Part shown: positions 54,014 through 64,000 of the stretch, piece by piece | Layout: each line of letters opens with the position of its first letter | How positions within the stretch are numbered: position 1 is the stretch's first letter | NCBI GenBank assembly: GCA_002368545.1 | Contig: MTSC01000006.1 | Location: 1 to 64,000, forward strand | Origin: Ramichloridium luteum | Lineage: Eukaryota > Ascomycota > Dothideomycetes > Mycosphaerellales > Dissoconiaceae | Length of the DNA: 64,000 nucleotides | Reading direction: 5' to 3' | Notes under the pieces: model-generated | What the model was told of the DNA's origin: nothing | Database searches by the model: none | What the model saw: the letters and a program-made list of their open reading frames with translations, nothing else | Program-made: the position numbers and the translations under genes

Positions 54014-54580
54014 CTCTTGTGTAATTACGAGAGGGCTGGGCCAACTCTCTACAGCATTGAATCGTTTCCTTAACCCTCGGAGTTGCCCAAGAGGCCACGT
54101 GAATATGGCCCGAGCAATCGGTAGCCTCTGAACGGAGAGCGTCAAAAGTGATCGCAATACCGCTCAATCACATGCTCATACTTTCGCAGGTGAACTTGTT
54201 CCGAGTAGGTATTTCAGGCGTTAGATACTTCACTGTAGGCCTCTCTCCCATTGGATGCTTGCAAGAATGCGTCAATTGGCATGGTGAAGGTAGTAATAAA
54301 GCTCGAGTCTGGTCATCAAGCACAGGTGCACTGATGTATCTCATGATTACCTAAGGACGGGAGCTTGAAGCCGGCCGGGGAGCCACCTGCAGCTCACCTG
54401 TTACAGGCATCGATGGTGTCGTGTACTTCTGCGTCCATCAACTTCGTTTCAACAGGACGACGCTGCCGACCATATAAGAAAGTGCGACAAAAATAAAGCA
54501 CAGGCACCACCTAATTGTGTTGGTACTTGTACCGCGATCAAGCTCCGGAGCATCTCCACCGATCACGTCCTTCGATCACC
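54014..54580. other. Divergent intergenic region ABD1 / RPN7
   Basis: About 570 bases with the shared upstream region. A TATAAG lies at 54473-54478. I looked for the proteasome-associated element GGTGGCAAA and did not find an exact match. Confidence 0.45.
54473..54478 (+). promoter_or_regulatory. TATA-like box (TATAAG) upstream of RPN7
   Basis: TATAAG 108 bases before the RPN7 ATG at 54581. Inferred promoter element. Confidence 0.35.
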
Positions 54581-56179
54581 ATGGGCGAACCACAATACCT
54601 TGCGTACCCGACGCTGTCGCTCGGCCAAACCGTCTTCACGCTTGCCTCGCCGCACTCGGATCACGCCACAAAGCAACAGGCTCTGAGCGATCTGCAACAT
54701 GAGATCCGAACAAAACAAATGGCGCCTCTCTATGCATATCTTGCTCATCCTCAAACCGGAAAGCTAAATGCTCAAGGTGAAGGCAGCGCCGCGATATCAC
54801 CCGTCATCAGCCGCACCAATACCAATACCACCTCTGCAACAAGCCCACAGCTTCAGCTCCGTCGGACCAGTAGCATCAATGCGCCATCAATTGTTGGTGT
54901 TCTTGGCGGAAAGGCGGATACCTCCGTAGAGCTCCCTTGGGACGAGCAACTGTACAGCAAACTCCAGGCCGAGAACGATGCTGAGCTGGCTGCGATACAA
55001 AAGGAAGAAACAGATGCTCTTGAGAAGGCTGGGGAGACCGAAGTACAGTCGGCCCAGGGCAAGCGAGCGGACTTCTACGCCCGAATTGGGGACAAAGACA
55101 AGGCTCACGAGGAATTTGAGAAGCTCTTTGAGAAGACCAGCATCTTGGGCGCGAAGATAGACATTGTCCTTGCTATCATTCGTCTCGGGCTATTCTTCGA
55201 CGACAAGCTGCTGGTTAAGAAGAGCGTGGACCGCGCCCAACAGTTGGTAGAGAGTGGCGGTGATTGGGATCGCAGGAACCGCTTGAAAGCCTACCAAGGG
55301 CTTCATCTTCTCACCATCCGCGCCTACAACCTGGCCGCCCCCTTGCTTTTGGACTCCTTATCGACGTTCACCTCTACAGAACTTTGTTCCTACAGTTCTC
55401 TGGTTGTTTATGCCACCCTTGCGGGCTCCGTGAGCCTGTCAAGACGTGATTTCAAATCCAAGGTAGTTGATGCGCCAGAAGTGCGCGCCGTCTTTGGGAG
55501 CGATGCCGAAGTGGACCGGCTCACCACGCTTCGGGACTCAGAAGCCGGCGAGAGTAGTTCTGCCACAGAACCATCGTCGACGAGTGGAGAATCCACTAGA
55601 TCCAAATCCACAGCGGTCAACCTCACCACGTTGGCTTCGGGATCTGCATCTGCAGAAGCTCAGGCAAAGGCCGAGCCGAAAGTCGATTTCAAGCCGCTTG
55701 CGATCATGACCAAGAGCCTATACTCTGGCAACTACTCAAGCTTCTTCTCAAGTCTAGCATCTGTCGAAAGCTCATTCCTTTCCACAGACCGTTATCTGTA
55801 CGAGCACAAGAGCTGGTTCGTTCGCGAGATGCGCCTCCGCGCGTATGCGCAGCTGCTCCAGAGTTACAAGGTGGTTGGCCTGGAATCAATGGCAAGCAGC
55901 TTCGGCGTGACTGTCGATTGGCTGGACAAAGATCTGGCCCCGTTCATCGCTTCTCAAAGACTGCCTTGTACGATTGATAGAGTCAGAGGAATCATTGAGA
56001 CCCAAAGAGCTGATGATAAGAACAAACAGTAAGTTGATCAGACCATTTGAGCTGGAAACGCATTGAGACTGACAATCACTCCCAGATACAATGACGTGGT
56101 CAAGCAGGGAGATCAACTCATCACCAAATTGCAGAAGTATGGTCAAGTTGTGCGACTTCGTGGCAGTGAGCGCAATTAA
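54581..56179 (+). CDS. RPN7: 26S proteasome regulatory subunit Rpn7 (PSMD6)
   Basis: Exons 54581-56028 and 56086-56179 with a 57-bp intron (GTAAGT...CCAG); 513 aa. Rpn7 is a PCI-domain subunit of the 19S lid. Family blocks are LEKAGETEVQSAQGKRADFYARIGDKDKAHEEFEKLFEKTSILGAKIDIVLAIIRLGLFFDD (TPR-like helices), RNRLKAYQGLHLLTIRAYNLAAPLLLDSLSTFTSTEL, and the PCI end YKVVGLESMASSFGVTVDWLDKDLAPFIASQRLPCTIDRVRGIIET. The splice completes the C-terminus as DKNKQ-YNDVVKQGDQLITKLQKYGQVVRLRGSERN, as expected for the C-terminal lid helix. Two Ser/Thr-rich insertions (about 80-120 and 330-370) lengthen it relative to yeast. An in-frame upstream extension back to 54515 precedes the ATG and is not counted. 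Confidence 0.96.
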
Positions 56180-56319
56180 AGAGCCTTCTTACGGAGCACT
56201 TTCAATCGCAGTCCCTGATATACTATAGCAGTCTAGTTGCGCCGAGGCGAGGCTACGCATCATGGTACTGAAACGGAATGATGTAATGATACAGATGACC
56301 GATTCAACCAGCAATCTCC

Positions 56320-56863
56320 TTATGCGCTGTAGGGTGGGTCGAGACGATGCCTTCCATCAAAGGTCGTGAAATCTGCGCTTTCCAGATCAAAGTCCTTAAG
56401 TAGACGAGCCTGACGAAAGCATTCGAGTCAAAAGCCGCCAGCAGTAAACGACCTAGCAAGTGCCAGTGGACTCACATTCAAGCCGAGTTGAGGCCTCTGC
56501 GCAAGGTTATCCGAATCCTTGTAATCAATGAGAACGCTGCTGCCGCATTGAGGACAGAAGCAGTGGCCCTTCTTCCGATTTCCAAAGTAGTAGCTCTGCA
56601 TCTTCTCATTCGAGCTTTCCGCAAAGTGAACATCGACGCGTTTAGGATAGACAAGTAGGTATCCTATTTTGATCGTCAATTTGCGTCAAGGCATCACCAG
56701 GATTGTTGCCGTCACCATTCTTCGTGCATATAGAGCAATTGCAACGGTTAATTTTCCCAGACCCTTCTGGTGCAAGGGGCTCATCAAGCCTGAACGTGTA
56801 CCTGATGAGTCCGCAGTGGCAGTTTCCTTCGTACTGTCTCCGCATATCTTGAAAGTCGGCCAT
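56320..56863 (-). CDS. GFA-family zinc protein (glutathione-dependent formaldehyde-activating enzyme-like, Mss4-like fold)
   Basis: Exons 56716-56863, 56476-56663 and 56320-56409; introns 52 bp (56664-56715, GTGACG...ATAG) and 66 bp (56410-56475, GTGAGT...TCAG); 141 aa. Zinc-binding cysteines are all present: GNCHCG (C15, C17), CNCSIC (C41, C43, C46, the S-x-C pattern of the family) and, after the first splice, GHCFCPQCGSSV. The first junction reads SICTKNG-YLLVYPKRVDV and the last exon supplies ARLLKDFDLESADFTTFDGRHRLDPPYSA, the family's C-terminal D-G-R block. Most members have no proven formaldehyde role, and substrate is unknown. The gene is tail-to-tail with RPN7 (140 bases between stops). 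Confidence 0.92.
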
Positions 56864-57735
56864 GGTAGTGTTCGATTTGATGTTCGCCCCAAAGGAGTGT
56901 TGAAACTCCAGGTGAAGACAGTTTGCGTTCTCGTGCCTAAATATCAGGACCCTGTGCGTGTTCGGGTTGCCACAGGATTGCCCCGAAAATGTCGGCCTTC
57001 GGGTTGATTAACGTCAGCAACGATTCGAAGGGTGGACCTCGAAATCGCAGCTCCGGCTATCAAGACAAGTCATGAAGAGACTCGCGGGCTTCACACACCA
57101 CGCAGCTGAGAGATATAGATCTCCTCGTGATATAAAGCTGTTTAGGTTTTGGGTGCTGACCTGCCTGCCTTGCAGCATTGCGATGCTAATACCATAGCAC
57201 ACTCTCCCGCGCTGGGATCTAAATATAACCAGAAGTCATATCAGACCACAAGTACCCAGCGCAGGCATGCAAAATGTGCTGCTGTTGCGACCGCAATCGC
57301 TTTGAGTATGCGTTAACCACGGATTTCAAGACTACCCCTAGCCTTCACGCTTTGCACTTGCAGGTGCATGATGAAGTTTTCAAACCCGTCCCCATGGTCT
57401 GCTTTTCCCGAATCCATGCAAGTGCGGGCCGGGTCGAGCGCAGGTGCAGGCGCAGGTCGCGTCCACGGGCGGAAGCCCTCGCCGATGCAGGCTTCTTAGT
57501 CATCCGCGAAGCACCACCCGGCCTGCAGCTTCAACACTTGCACGCTGGAGGCGATGCAACCATTCATAGCTCCGCTTCTTACGGGACCGGTGTGAATGTT
57601 GCGGTCGAGACTTATTAATCATATTCCATCGCAAGACCCGTGTGGAGCGACCAAGGACTGAAAGAGCTGGATGATGGGGATAAGCTGAACGGGCTCCAGT
57701 CGAATCTCGATTTCGTATCTCATATAGGGCCGACC
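56864..57735. other. Divergent intergenic region GFA / ataxin-10 gene
   Basis: About 870 bases with both promoters. The frame of the ataxin-10 homologue is open from 57640 without ATG, so its true start may lie on an exon in this stretch. A stretch of CAGG/GCAGG words (about 57420-57460) is the only compositional oddity. Confidence 0.4.
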
Positions 57736-60700
57736 ATGCGCGACAACGGGGATGCCTGCTCAGCAGCGCACAGCGTCTTCATACGGCTGGTTCTGGGTCC
57801 CTACACTGTACACTTCAAATCTGCTGGGTACATGCGCGAATCGACCCTCGATCTCTTGGATAAGAAGGTCTGCAAGGAGACTTTAAGCAGCACGGCTCAG
57901 CGAGCTACAGTTCGCGAGGCGATCGGAAATGACTCCCGCTTCTGGGCCGAGTTCTGTGCACTCCTTCGGGCGGCCATCCCGAGCCTGGAGCGACGAAGTT
58001 TCACAATCTGGGATCCTAGCAGTGTGGACTATGAAAGCACGAGTGGCACCCTGATAGCTTCCCATTACCCTGGTCTCTGGAAAGATCTCGAGCGAATCAA
58101 CGATCTTCTGTCTATCGCACGGAATGTACTTACTGCTGGAGCAGCAGTCCAAGATCTCGCTGCCGCCCACAGACTCGACGAAGAGGTCTCGCGACTGGTC
58201 AACTGCTGTATTCGCGTCACCGCTCGTGGGTTTGATGGGGATGCAGGTACCGGGGACGAGGAGAAATGGCAATGGATCGTGAACGCCTACAAGAAACTGC
58301 TTATCACCTCCTTGCAGTTTCTAAACAACCTCGTTGCGCAGAACGAGAGACGGAAACTCACGCTTTGGTTATATCTGTTTGAAAATCCTGCTGAACCTGC
58401 GCTATCGGCCGACGATGTTCCGGAGACCTCCTGTGCCAGTCTTACAGACGTCCCATCAAATCCGATGAGCCGGCCGAGCTTTCCATTGAGCAGCGAAGAT
58501 CTTCTTCTTGCCTTTGGTTCCAACGGCACGGAAACCCTTGACTTGACAGGCGCCATGTCTTTGTGGGATGATGATCAGTTCACCAAGTACCCACCGCCGC
58601 AAGCTGCTGTTGAGGGACGTACCAGTCTCAGCGGAAATGGCTACGCTTTGTTTGTGAAACGCACAAAGAAAACAACAGTGAGTGATTATCATGTTGAACA
58701 TGACCGAGATCCTACACCGGCAGAGATCTATCTTGATTCCCCAAGACGCTGGGCTGAGATAGGCAAAGATGGTCAAAGAAGTTGGCAATGCCTCTATGAA
58801 GACACAGTGGCCAAATTCAGACAAGATCTCGCCGTCTTCGAAGCGAAAGCGCTCGCCAGAGGTCAGCCCTCGGAGCACTTGCCTGCAAATGCGACCGACC
58901 CACAACAAATGAGCCAGGCGAGAAAGCGAATAACAGCGCCCGAGCAACCATCCGCGGAAAATCTCAGGTTCAACAGCCTCCAAGTCCATCTCATGGAGCA
59001 ACCTACCTACGCGCACGAGAGTAACGGTCTGCACGGTGAGTGCGACAAAATGCCGCCTGTAGATGACATGAGAATGTTATTCACAGCCAGGTCCGGCACC
59101 AAGATTTTGGAGTCGGGGAAGGCAGAGCTCATGAAGCGACTCGAGGGATATGGCCGACGGCCTTCTGTAGAGCGGATCCCCCAAAGCCGATCCACGGAGA
59201 ATTTGCACACCCGTGCGTCCACCACGGCCGGCACCTTTGGTGCGGACCAATCGCGCGAGCAAGGTGGATCACCGCGAAGGTCAGCTTCGTTCGATGCATA
59301 CGATTCAGCTCCATCACGCTCTGTGATGACAGCGCACAATGGGGCTGCGGCCGAGGCTGTTCTGGAAGAGGATGAATTGGACGATGAGAGCGAGGTCGAT
59401 GCGGAGGATGATGAGGATGATGAGGATTATCCGGGCTCGACTGAAGACGGGCGGGGGTTGTTGACTGACGTTCCTCTGATACTTGGACCGTCGGAGATCG
59501 AAGTGTTGCCGATGCTTATCATGAGCAGCATAGTCCCGTCATCTGAGCACTTGGCTACTTTGAGCGCCCGGGAAGCCAATGCACTCATCAACATGCACAC
59601 CGTACGCACGCATCTGCTGCTCTCTCAAAGCAATGGCCGGAATCTGCTCCGCGAGCTCCTGATTTTTGTGGCGGCCTGGGATCTGAGGGAAGAAGAGCTA
59701 TATTTCAAGTTCATGGTCAAGATAATGGAAGCGATTTTGAAAAATGGCCTCATGCCGTACGCTTATCACGCATTCCGCGATCGATCGCGGTCAAGAGACA
59801 TTATTAGTCCGGCTCAAGCCGTGATCATGAAGCTTTTGACCTGCATCTTCCGTGCCCGTGGAGAGACTGCAAAGGTAGCAGTTGCGGTCAACGCGCAAGT
59901 CAAAGCCGTCCCATCTCATCCTACAGATGACGTCCAAGATCGCAATCCTCCAAGGGCGACACTTCCCGGCATGCCGACTCGCGTCGACCTGCATATTCTC
60001 AACTTTATCTTCACGGAGTTTCGCCAGCACATCATTCCCCAGACTTGCGCCTTAATCTTCCTGCAGGGGCAAATACATGCTGGAAAGGCAAGTCCAGAGG
60101 ATTTTCCTCTAAATTTGTGGGATATGGAACGTATGTATGAGGGTGTCTACCAGTATCTCGAATTCTTTGCCGTCCTCACCGAAGAATCCATCTGGAAAGG
60201 CATCCTTGGTGAATGGGAGATGGCAAGCGAGCTGGTCACGCTGTTGCGAGAACTCGAAGGCGGGATCCCGAAGATGGGACCCATAGCACCTCAGATGCCA
60301 AGACGAGTGACGCAGCCATCGCAACGAGCACATTCCGCCGACGCTGCAGCTCACAGTCGTAATCTCACGCCAGTCGCCGTGGAGCGTCCGTTTGACGTGG
60401 AACTTCCAGATCATGATCCAGGTTTCCCGCCGCTACCCCCAGGTCCGCCCTCGCATCAAATCTTTGAGGCGGAAACTCCATTGGCATACCCTGAAGACCC
60501 TGTACTGCCGCTGGCCCATGATCTCCAGCATGACCATGACGAGCCATCTGATTTTGAGTGGCGCAACCTTAAAAAATTGACAGTGCTCGTTTTATCTTCC
60601 CTCATCTGGAAGAATAGGACCGTACAGGATCAGGTCCGCGTCTATGGTGGACTGGAGGCGCTTGTGAGTTGCTGCAAGACCGACGAAAATAACCCCTACA

Positions 60701-61179
60701 TCCGCGAACATGCTATAATGTGCCTGCGCTTTGCCGTCGAAGGCTGTGAAGAGAACGCTCGGGTGATTCGGAGAATGGCAGCTTCGCAAGGACCACCGAT
60801 CACAGAAGGGCCTTACTCTGGACCGTCCGAGGACGTACCCAGAGAGGTCCTCGACACGAATGGTTACGAAACATTCATGGACACGAAAGGCCAAGTCGGT
60901 CTGCGTCGCAAAGAGGGCTCACAGCCGCCAGTGCAAAATACTGCAAATACGCTACCAGGCGCAGCCACTCCTGCCACGGGCGTCGGCAAGCCGCGGCTTA
61001 CGGCTTCGATGCTAACCGCTGAGAAGGCTGCGGAGCTGATGCAAAATGCTCTCCGCGATCTGCCCCTTGGCGATAACTTTATCACAGATCGGCAAAAAGC
61101 AGAGGCCCTTGCGAAATTGGACAGGGCATTCGAAAGTACGGACAAAATACTTGGTGGCAATCGGGGTCGAAGAGCCTAG
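57736..61179 (+). CDS. CTR86: Ataxin-10 homologue (Ctr86-like)
   Basis: Long single-exon frame; 1147 aa from the first in-frame ATG at 57736. The C-terminal segment LKKLTVLVLSSLIWKNRTVQDQVRVYGGLEALVSCCKTDENNPYIREHAIMCLRFAVEGCEEN (about 944-1006) is the conserved ataxin-10 domain, part of an armadillo-like fold. The N-terminal half is helical (LNNLVAQNERRK is the family's N-terminal conserved box). Between them lie disordered segments and an acidic run of Glu and Asp (about 543-575). Ataxin-10 relatives are essential in yeast (Ctr86) but poorly understood; roles in copper response, cytokinesis and translation have been proposed. The frame continues to 57640 without an ATG, and a 5' exon is possible. 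Length is above yeast but usual for filamentous fungi. Confidence 0.88.
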   Translation: MRDNGDACSAAHSVFIRLVLGPYTVHFKSAGYMRESTLDLLDKKVCKETLSSTAQRATVREAIGNDSRFWAEFCALLRAAIPSLERRSFTIWDPSSVDYESTSGTLIASHYPGLWKDLERINDLLSIARNVLTAGAAVQDLAAAHRLDEEVSRLVNCCIRVTARGFDGDAGTGDEEKWQWIVNAYKKLLITSLQFLNNLVAQNERRKLTLWLYLFENPAEPALSADDVPETSCASLTDVPSNPMSRPSFPLSSEDLLLAFGSNGTETLDLTGAMSLWDDDQFTKYPPPQAAVEGRTSLSGNGYALFVKRTKKTTVSDYHVEHDRDPTPAEIYLDSPRRWAEIGKDGQRSWQCLYEDTVAKFRQDLAVFEAKALARGQPSEHLPANATDPQQMSQARKRITAPEQPSAENLRFNSLQVHLMEQPTYAHESNGLHGECDKMPPVDDMRMLFTARSGTKILESGKAELMKRLEGYGRRPSVERIPQSRSTENLHTRASTTAGTFGADQSREQGGSPRRSASFDAYDSAPSRSVMTAHNGAAAEAVLEEDELDDESEVDAEDDEDDEDYPGSTEDGRGLLTDVPLILGPSEIEVLPMLIMSSIVPSSEHLATLSAREANALINMHTVRTHLLLSQSNGRNLLRELLIFVAAWDLREEELYFKFMVKIMEAILKNGLMPYAYHAFRDRSRSRDIISPAQAVIMKLLTCIFRARGETAKVAVAVNAQVKAVPSHPTDDVQDRNPPRATLPGMPTRVDLHILNFIFTEFRQHIIPQTCALIFLQGQIHAGKASPEDFPLNLWDMERMYEGVYQYLEFFAVLTEESIWKGILGEWEMASELVTLLRELEGGIPKMGPIAPQMPRRVTQPSQRAHSADAAAHSRNLTPVAVERPFDVELPDHDPGFPPLPPGPPSHQIFEAETPLAYPEDPVLPLAHDLQHDHDEPSDFEWRNLKKLTVLVLSSLIWKNRTVQDQVRVYGGLEALVSCCKTDENNPYIREHAIMCLRFAVEGCEENARVIRRMAASQGPPITEGPYSGPSEDVPREVLDTNGYETFMDTKGQVGLRRKEGSQPPVQNTANTLPGAATPATGVGKPRLTASMLTAEKAAELMQNALRDLPLGDNFITDRQKAEALAKLDRAFESTDKILGGNRGRRA

Positions 61180-62405
61180 TTCAATAGCAGGGAACCACGT
61201 GCTCGGGAGGGGTTTGGTGGACCGTGTCAAAGTCAAGGCATATGTGCCAGATACCGGCGATATCCCCATGATATGGCGTTTCATGCAAAGCTCACATGCA
61301 GGGATCCTCGCACACGCATGTGCTAGTCTTGTAGCGTAGACGAGCGATTAGATCGTACCTAGTTTAAGAACAGCCCAAGTGTCTCTGAAGCGCCCAAGTG
61401 GGTAGGCCGCACGGGTAGAGCTAGGATGTCCACAGGGCATGGAGCGACCGGAGGCCCGGACGGGAATGCATTATCATTACTAAGCGACAGACGTGATGCG
61501 CCCGGCCTGCAGGGCCGGCGCTTCTCCAGGCGTTCACGTCCTCGAGCCATGAACCAGCAGTTCGGCCAAGCACTTCTTTTACAAACCCTGAGCATGGGTG
61601 AACAGGAAGCCACAACCATATAGACATAACTATATTTTCAGCTGCCCGAAAAGCGCCAGACAAATTCAAGTCATGTGGCCTTTGTGATCACCTGTCTACC
61701 CATGTCTGCCATTCGATGTTGTTTGAACCGTCTCCCAAGCCTGCGCGAGGGGGAGCTATGCTCGCAAGAGCTCAAGCTCGGTGGAAAGGACGAGCATGGT
61801 CACGCTACCACTCATGTCGTTTATGTTGGGACAGATACCTTCCAATTTATAACGATCGCGCCAGGCCCCGCATTGTACGTACACCAGCTTGTAAGCTCTG
61901 AGAGCGCTGAGAGTGCTATCCGAGGGCGTTGTAGCCTGACAAAGAATCGATAACGCAGTGTTCCCCCCAACCCTGTTCTTCCCGTGCTTGAGCTCCCGTC
62001 TGGCCGAGTTGTCAATAAGATGTAATCCTTTCCCATCTGTCGCTTTGAAAACGAAGACAGCATTACTATATCATCGAGGGGGTGCAAACGACGCCCTACA
62101 CATCGAGTCCTGCTCTCGGTAAATCGATGTAAGTAAGCCATTGTGTGTAGGAATGCCTTTCATGCGTTCTATTCTCAACCTCACAACAAGGCTTCCACTG
62201 GCGGTGGGTGTCTGAGATCTCTCTTGTTGACTGATCGTCGAGACGTCTTATTACCCAGGAAACCTCCCTCGAGACCTGAGCTCCAACCGCAACCATCGAG
62301 GGAAGCATTGAGTCGTGAGATCCGCGGGGTGAAAGCTGATTCATTACATTCAGCATTACAAGACGCTGTGTTTCCCAGGAGAATTAAAGTCCGCAGTTGA
62401 CCAGG
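61180..62405. other. Intergenic, no gene seen
   Basis: About 1.2 kb between the ataxin-10 homologue and the carrier gene on the same strand. Only short open frames without motif. It contains the promoter of the carrier gene. Confidence 0.4.
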
Positions 62406-63544
62406 ATGAGCTCGGCCCTCGAAGCTGCCAAACGCCGGGCGGAAGCCGCCTTGAGCGCCAGCAAGGATGCGCCAGCAGCTATGCAGAAAGCCGCAGAGAA
62501 TCCACAGCAGGTCACGCGCGACATATTGCATAGCCCCCTTGTCCGACCAGCGCTGCCCTTCATCAACGGTGGTCTAGCAGGCATGGTCGCGACCACGTGC
62601 ATTCAACCGATCGATATGATCAAAGTGCGCCTCCAGTTGGCCGGAGAAGGAGTGAAAGTCGGCCCACGACCGACACCAATGAGCGTGACAAGAGATATCA
62701 TCGCTGCTGGCAAAGTGATGGATCTGTACACTGGTCTCTCGGCCGGCCTTTTACGGCAAGCGATATACACAACTGCGAGGTTGGGCTTTTTCGATACATT
62801 CATGGGTGTACTCAGCACGCGTGCTGAAGCTCGTAACACCAAGATCGGGTTCCAGGATCGCGCTGTAGCTGGATTGGCTGCTGGGGGAATTGGCGCTTTC
62901 ATTGGTAATCCGGCCGATCTCGCCTTGATCCGCATGCAAAGTGATGGTCTTCGTCCAGCTGCCGAGCGCGAGAATTACAAAGGAGTTGGCGATGCTCTAG
63001 TAAGGATAGCCAAGAGCGAAGGTGTACTGCGTCTGTGGGCTGGCGCTTCGCCGACAGTCGTCCGGGCGATGGCTCTCAACTTCGGTCAGCTGGCATTCTT
63101 CTCAGAAGCCAAATCTCAGTTGAAGGAAACATCTTTGGGGCCACGGGCTCAGACTCTGGCTGCATCTGCCATCGCCGGTTTCTTTGCCTCGTTTTTCAGC
63201 TTGCCTTTTGATTTCGTCAAGACCAGACTCCAGAAACAACACCGTGGGGCAGATGGGAAACTTCCGTATAGCGTCAGTCTCTGGAAAACAGGCTTTCGAG
63301 ATCTAATAAAGCTGACTGCACAACAGGGCATGGTCGACTGCTTCCAAAAGGTCATCCGGCAAGAAGGTCCATTGCGCTTCTACCGTGGCTTTACCACGTA
63401 CTACACTCGCATAGCACCGCACGCGTAAGTATTGAGCTTCTTGAAGCATCCTTTGGCTGTACCCTGCACAGCGACCCTCACTGACATGTACTCAGCATGG
63501 TCACTCTCATTGTGGCCGATTATTTGGGATTCATCACTCGGTGA
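62406..63544 (+). CDS. Mitochondrial carrier, 2-oxoglutarate/malate type (SLC25A11-like)
   Basis: Exons 62406-63272, 63327-63424 and 63496-63544; introns 54 bp (GTCAGT...ACAG) and 71 bp (GTAAGT...TCAG); 337 aa. It exchanges dicarboxylates across the inner mitochondrial membrane if the class is right. Three carrier repeats carry QPIDMIKVRLQ, NPADLALIRMQSDG and LPFDFVKTRLQKQ (P-x-D/E-x-x-K/R-x-R/Q). The second signature with A-D-L-A-L-I-R-M-Q is diagnostic for the oxoglutarate carrier group. The first intron has no stop and length 3n, so the frame also reads through, adding 18 residues. I remove it because PYS-GMVDCFQKVIRQEGPLRFYRGF then matches the carrier repeat spacing. The last exon adds AMVTLIVADYLGFITR, the normal end. 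The start at 62406 gives a ~45-residue hydrophilic leader. Confidence 0.92.
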
Positions 63545-63871
63545 ATGCCGGGCGATGCTTGCTATTTTAGTTTGAATCTCAATTCTGCAGTTCGCTTCGA
63601 CAGTGTTGTGCTGCGAACTCGATAGATTGCAGTGTACTGAGGCAAGGTGATTTATCTACGTGATTGAATTGTCAGAATGGCGAAAGTGTTTGTTTGTGGT
63701 GAGGGCTCGGGATGGGGAGTTTTGATTCTCATTTATTGCTAGGGTAGAAATTGGTGCGTCACGTTCCTCCGCTTTCAGCCTGGTAAACGCGCATGCCGCC
63801 TTTACCGTACGCGTTCACTTTCATCTCCTTCCATTGTGTTCTCGCACTACAATATCAAGCATCTGCCTGTC
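63545..63871. other. Intergenic before the partial gene at the window end
   Basis: About 330 bases holding the 3' end of the carrier gene and the upstream region of the next gene. No other feature seen. Confidence 0.35.
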
Positions 63872-64000
63872 ATGACATCCAGAGTGCAAAGTCGCCATTC
63901 TGGGATCACGGCAAGCTTCCCGCCATACGAGACGCCGAAATACCCGTTGAACTCAGCCGCACACCGCGCACTTGCGCAGTTGACCAGAGGCAACGATATC
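63872..64000 (+). CDS. Partial CDS running off the window (N-terminal 43 codons)
   Basis: From the ATG at 63872 the frame is open to the end of the window: MTSRVQSRHSGITASFPP, then about 25 residues (YETPKYPLNSAAHRALAQL). A pyrimidine/CAAT-rich leader precedes the ATG. The peptide looks coding (helix-like SAAHRALAQLTRGND), and its C-terminal end is outside. I do not recognise the family. Confidence 0.5.
   Translation, partial: MTSRVQSRHSGITASFPPYETPKYPLNSAAHRALAQLTRGNDI

Overview
The window is nuclear DNA of a filamentous ascomycete (Pezizomycotina; gene content and style fit Dothideomycetes, but I cannot name a genus). The support is as follows. Genes are spaced at 1-3 kb and carry few, short introns (mostly 49-94 bp) with GT..AG ends and CTGAC/CTAAC-like branch sites. 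Several proteins are of fungal type (KRE6/SKN1 glucan synthesis protein, a Cdc3-class septin, a Whi5-family repressor, a fungal cyanovirin-N homologue). There is also an AT-rich, gene-free island with C-to-T decay of the kind left by repeat-induced point mutation (RIP). I rebuilt 24 protein genes; 13 of them are spliced and their exon limits are given in the entries.

Layout. 1-510 is a complete 505-bp TA-flanked MITE with long inverted arms. 1.1-5.2 kb: DPH2 (diphthamide synthesis), a GNAT acetyltransferase and, convergent to it, a SAM methyltransferase. 5.6-7.9 kb: KRE6/SKN1-type cell-wall glucan protein (-). 7.9-10 kb: no gene seen. 10.1-15.1 kb: Cdc3/AspB septin (-) with a four-base first coding exon, and EXO70 (-), two proteins of polarised growth. 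15.8-18.3 kb: cytosolic phospholipase A2 (+). 19.6-20.6 kb: DUF1275 membrane protein (-). 20.6-23.4 kb: no gene seen. 23.4-30.2 kb: PEP-mutase/isocitrate-lyase family enzyme, Whi5-family cell-cycle repressor, Mch1-like MFS transporter and a cyanovirin-N homologue (all +).

30.2-38.5 kb is the accessory part. About 31.1-36.8 kb is very AT-rich, has no intact gene, and is made of decayed repeats: a ~160-bp tandem array, 67-bp and 61-bp tandem pairs, a ~310-bp inverted pair with a third partial copy, and a T-rich minisatellite. It ends in a degenerate nonamer-like satellite at 37.16-37.34 kb.

38.5-63.9 kb returns to housekeeping density: FucP-type MFS transporter (-); CUE/Smr protein (-) divergent from a transcription-factor-like protein (+); PTPA-type PP2A activator (-) divergent from a SANT-like nuclear protein (+); GMPPA-type nucleotidyltransferase (-); mRNA cap methyltransferase ABD1 (-) divergent from proteasome subunit RPN7 (+); a GFA-family zinc protein (-); the ataxin-10 homologue (+); a mitochondrial oxoglutarate/malate-type carrier (+); and the first 43 codons of another gene leaving the window at 64000.

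I see no operon-like or biosynthetic gene cluster. The genes are mostly independent housekeeping functions (translation factor modification, cap methylation, proteasome, exocytosis/septation, cell wall, mitochondrial transport). The items most worth follow-up are the MITE, the RIP island with its unidentified inverted-repeat element, the septin micro-exon, the stop-free 54-bp intron in the carrier gene, the coding minisatellite inside ABD1, and the poorly conserved SANT protein.
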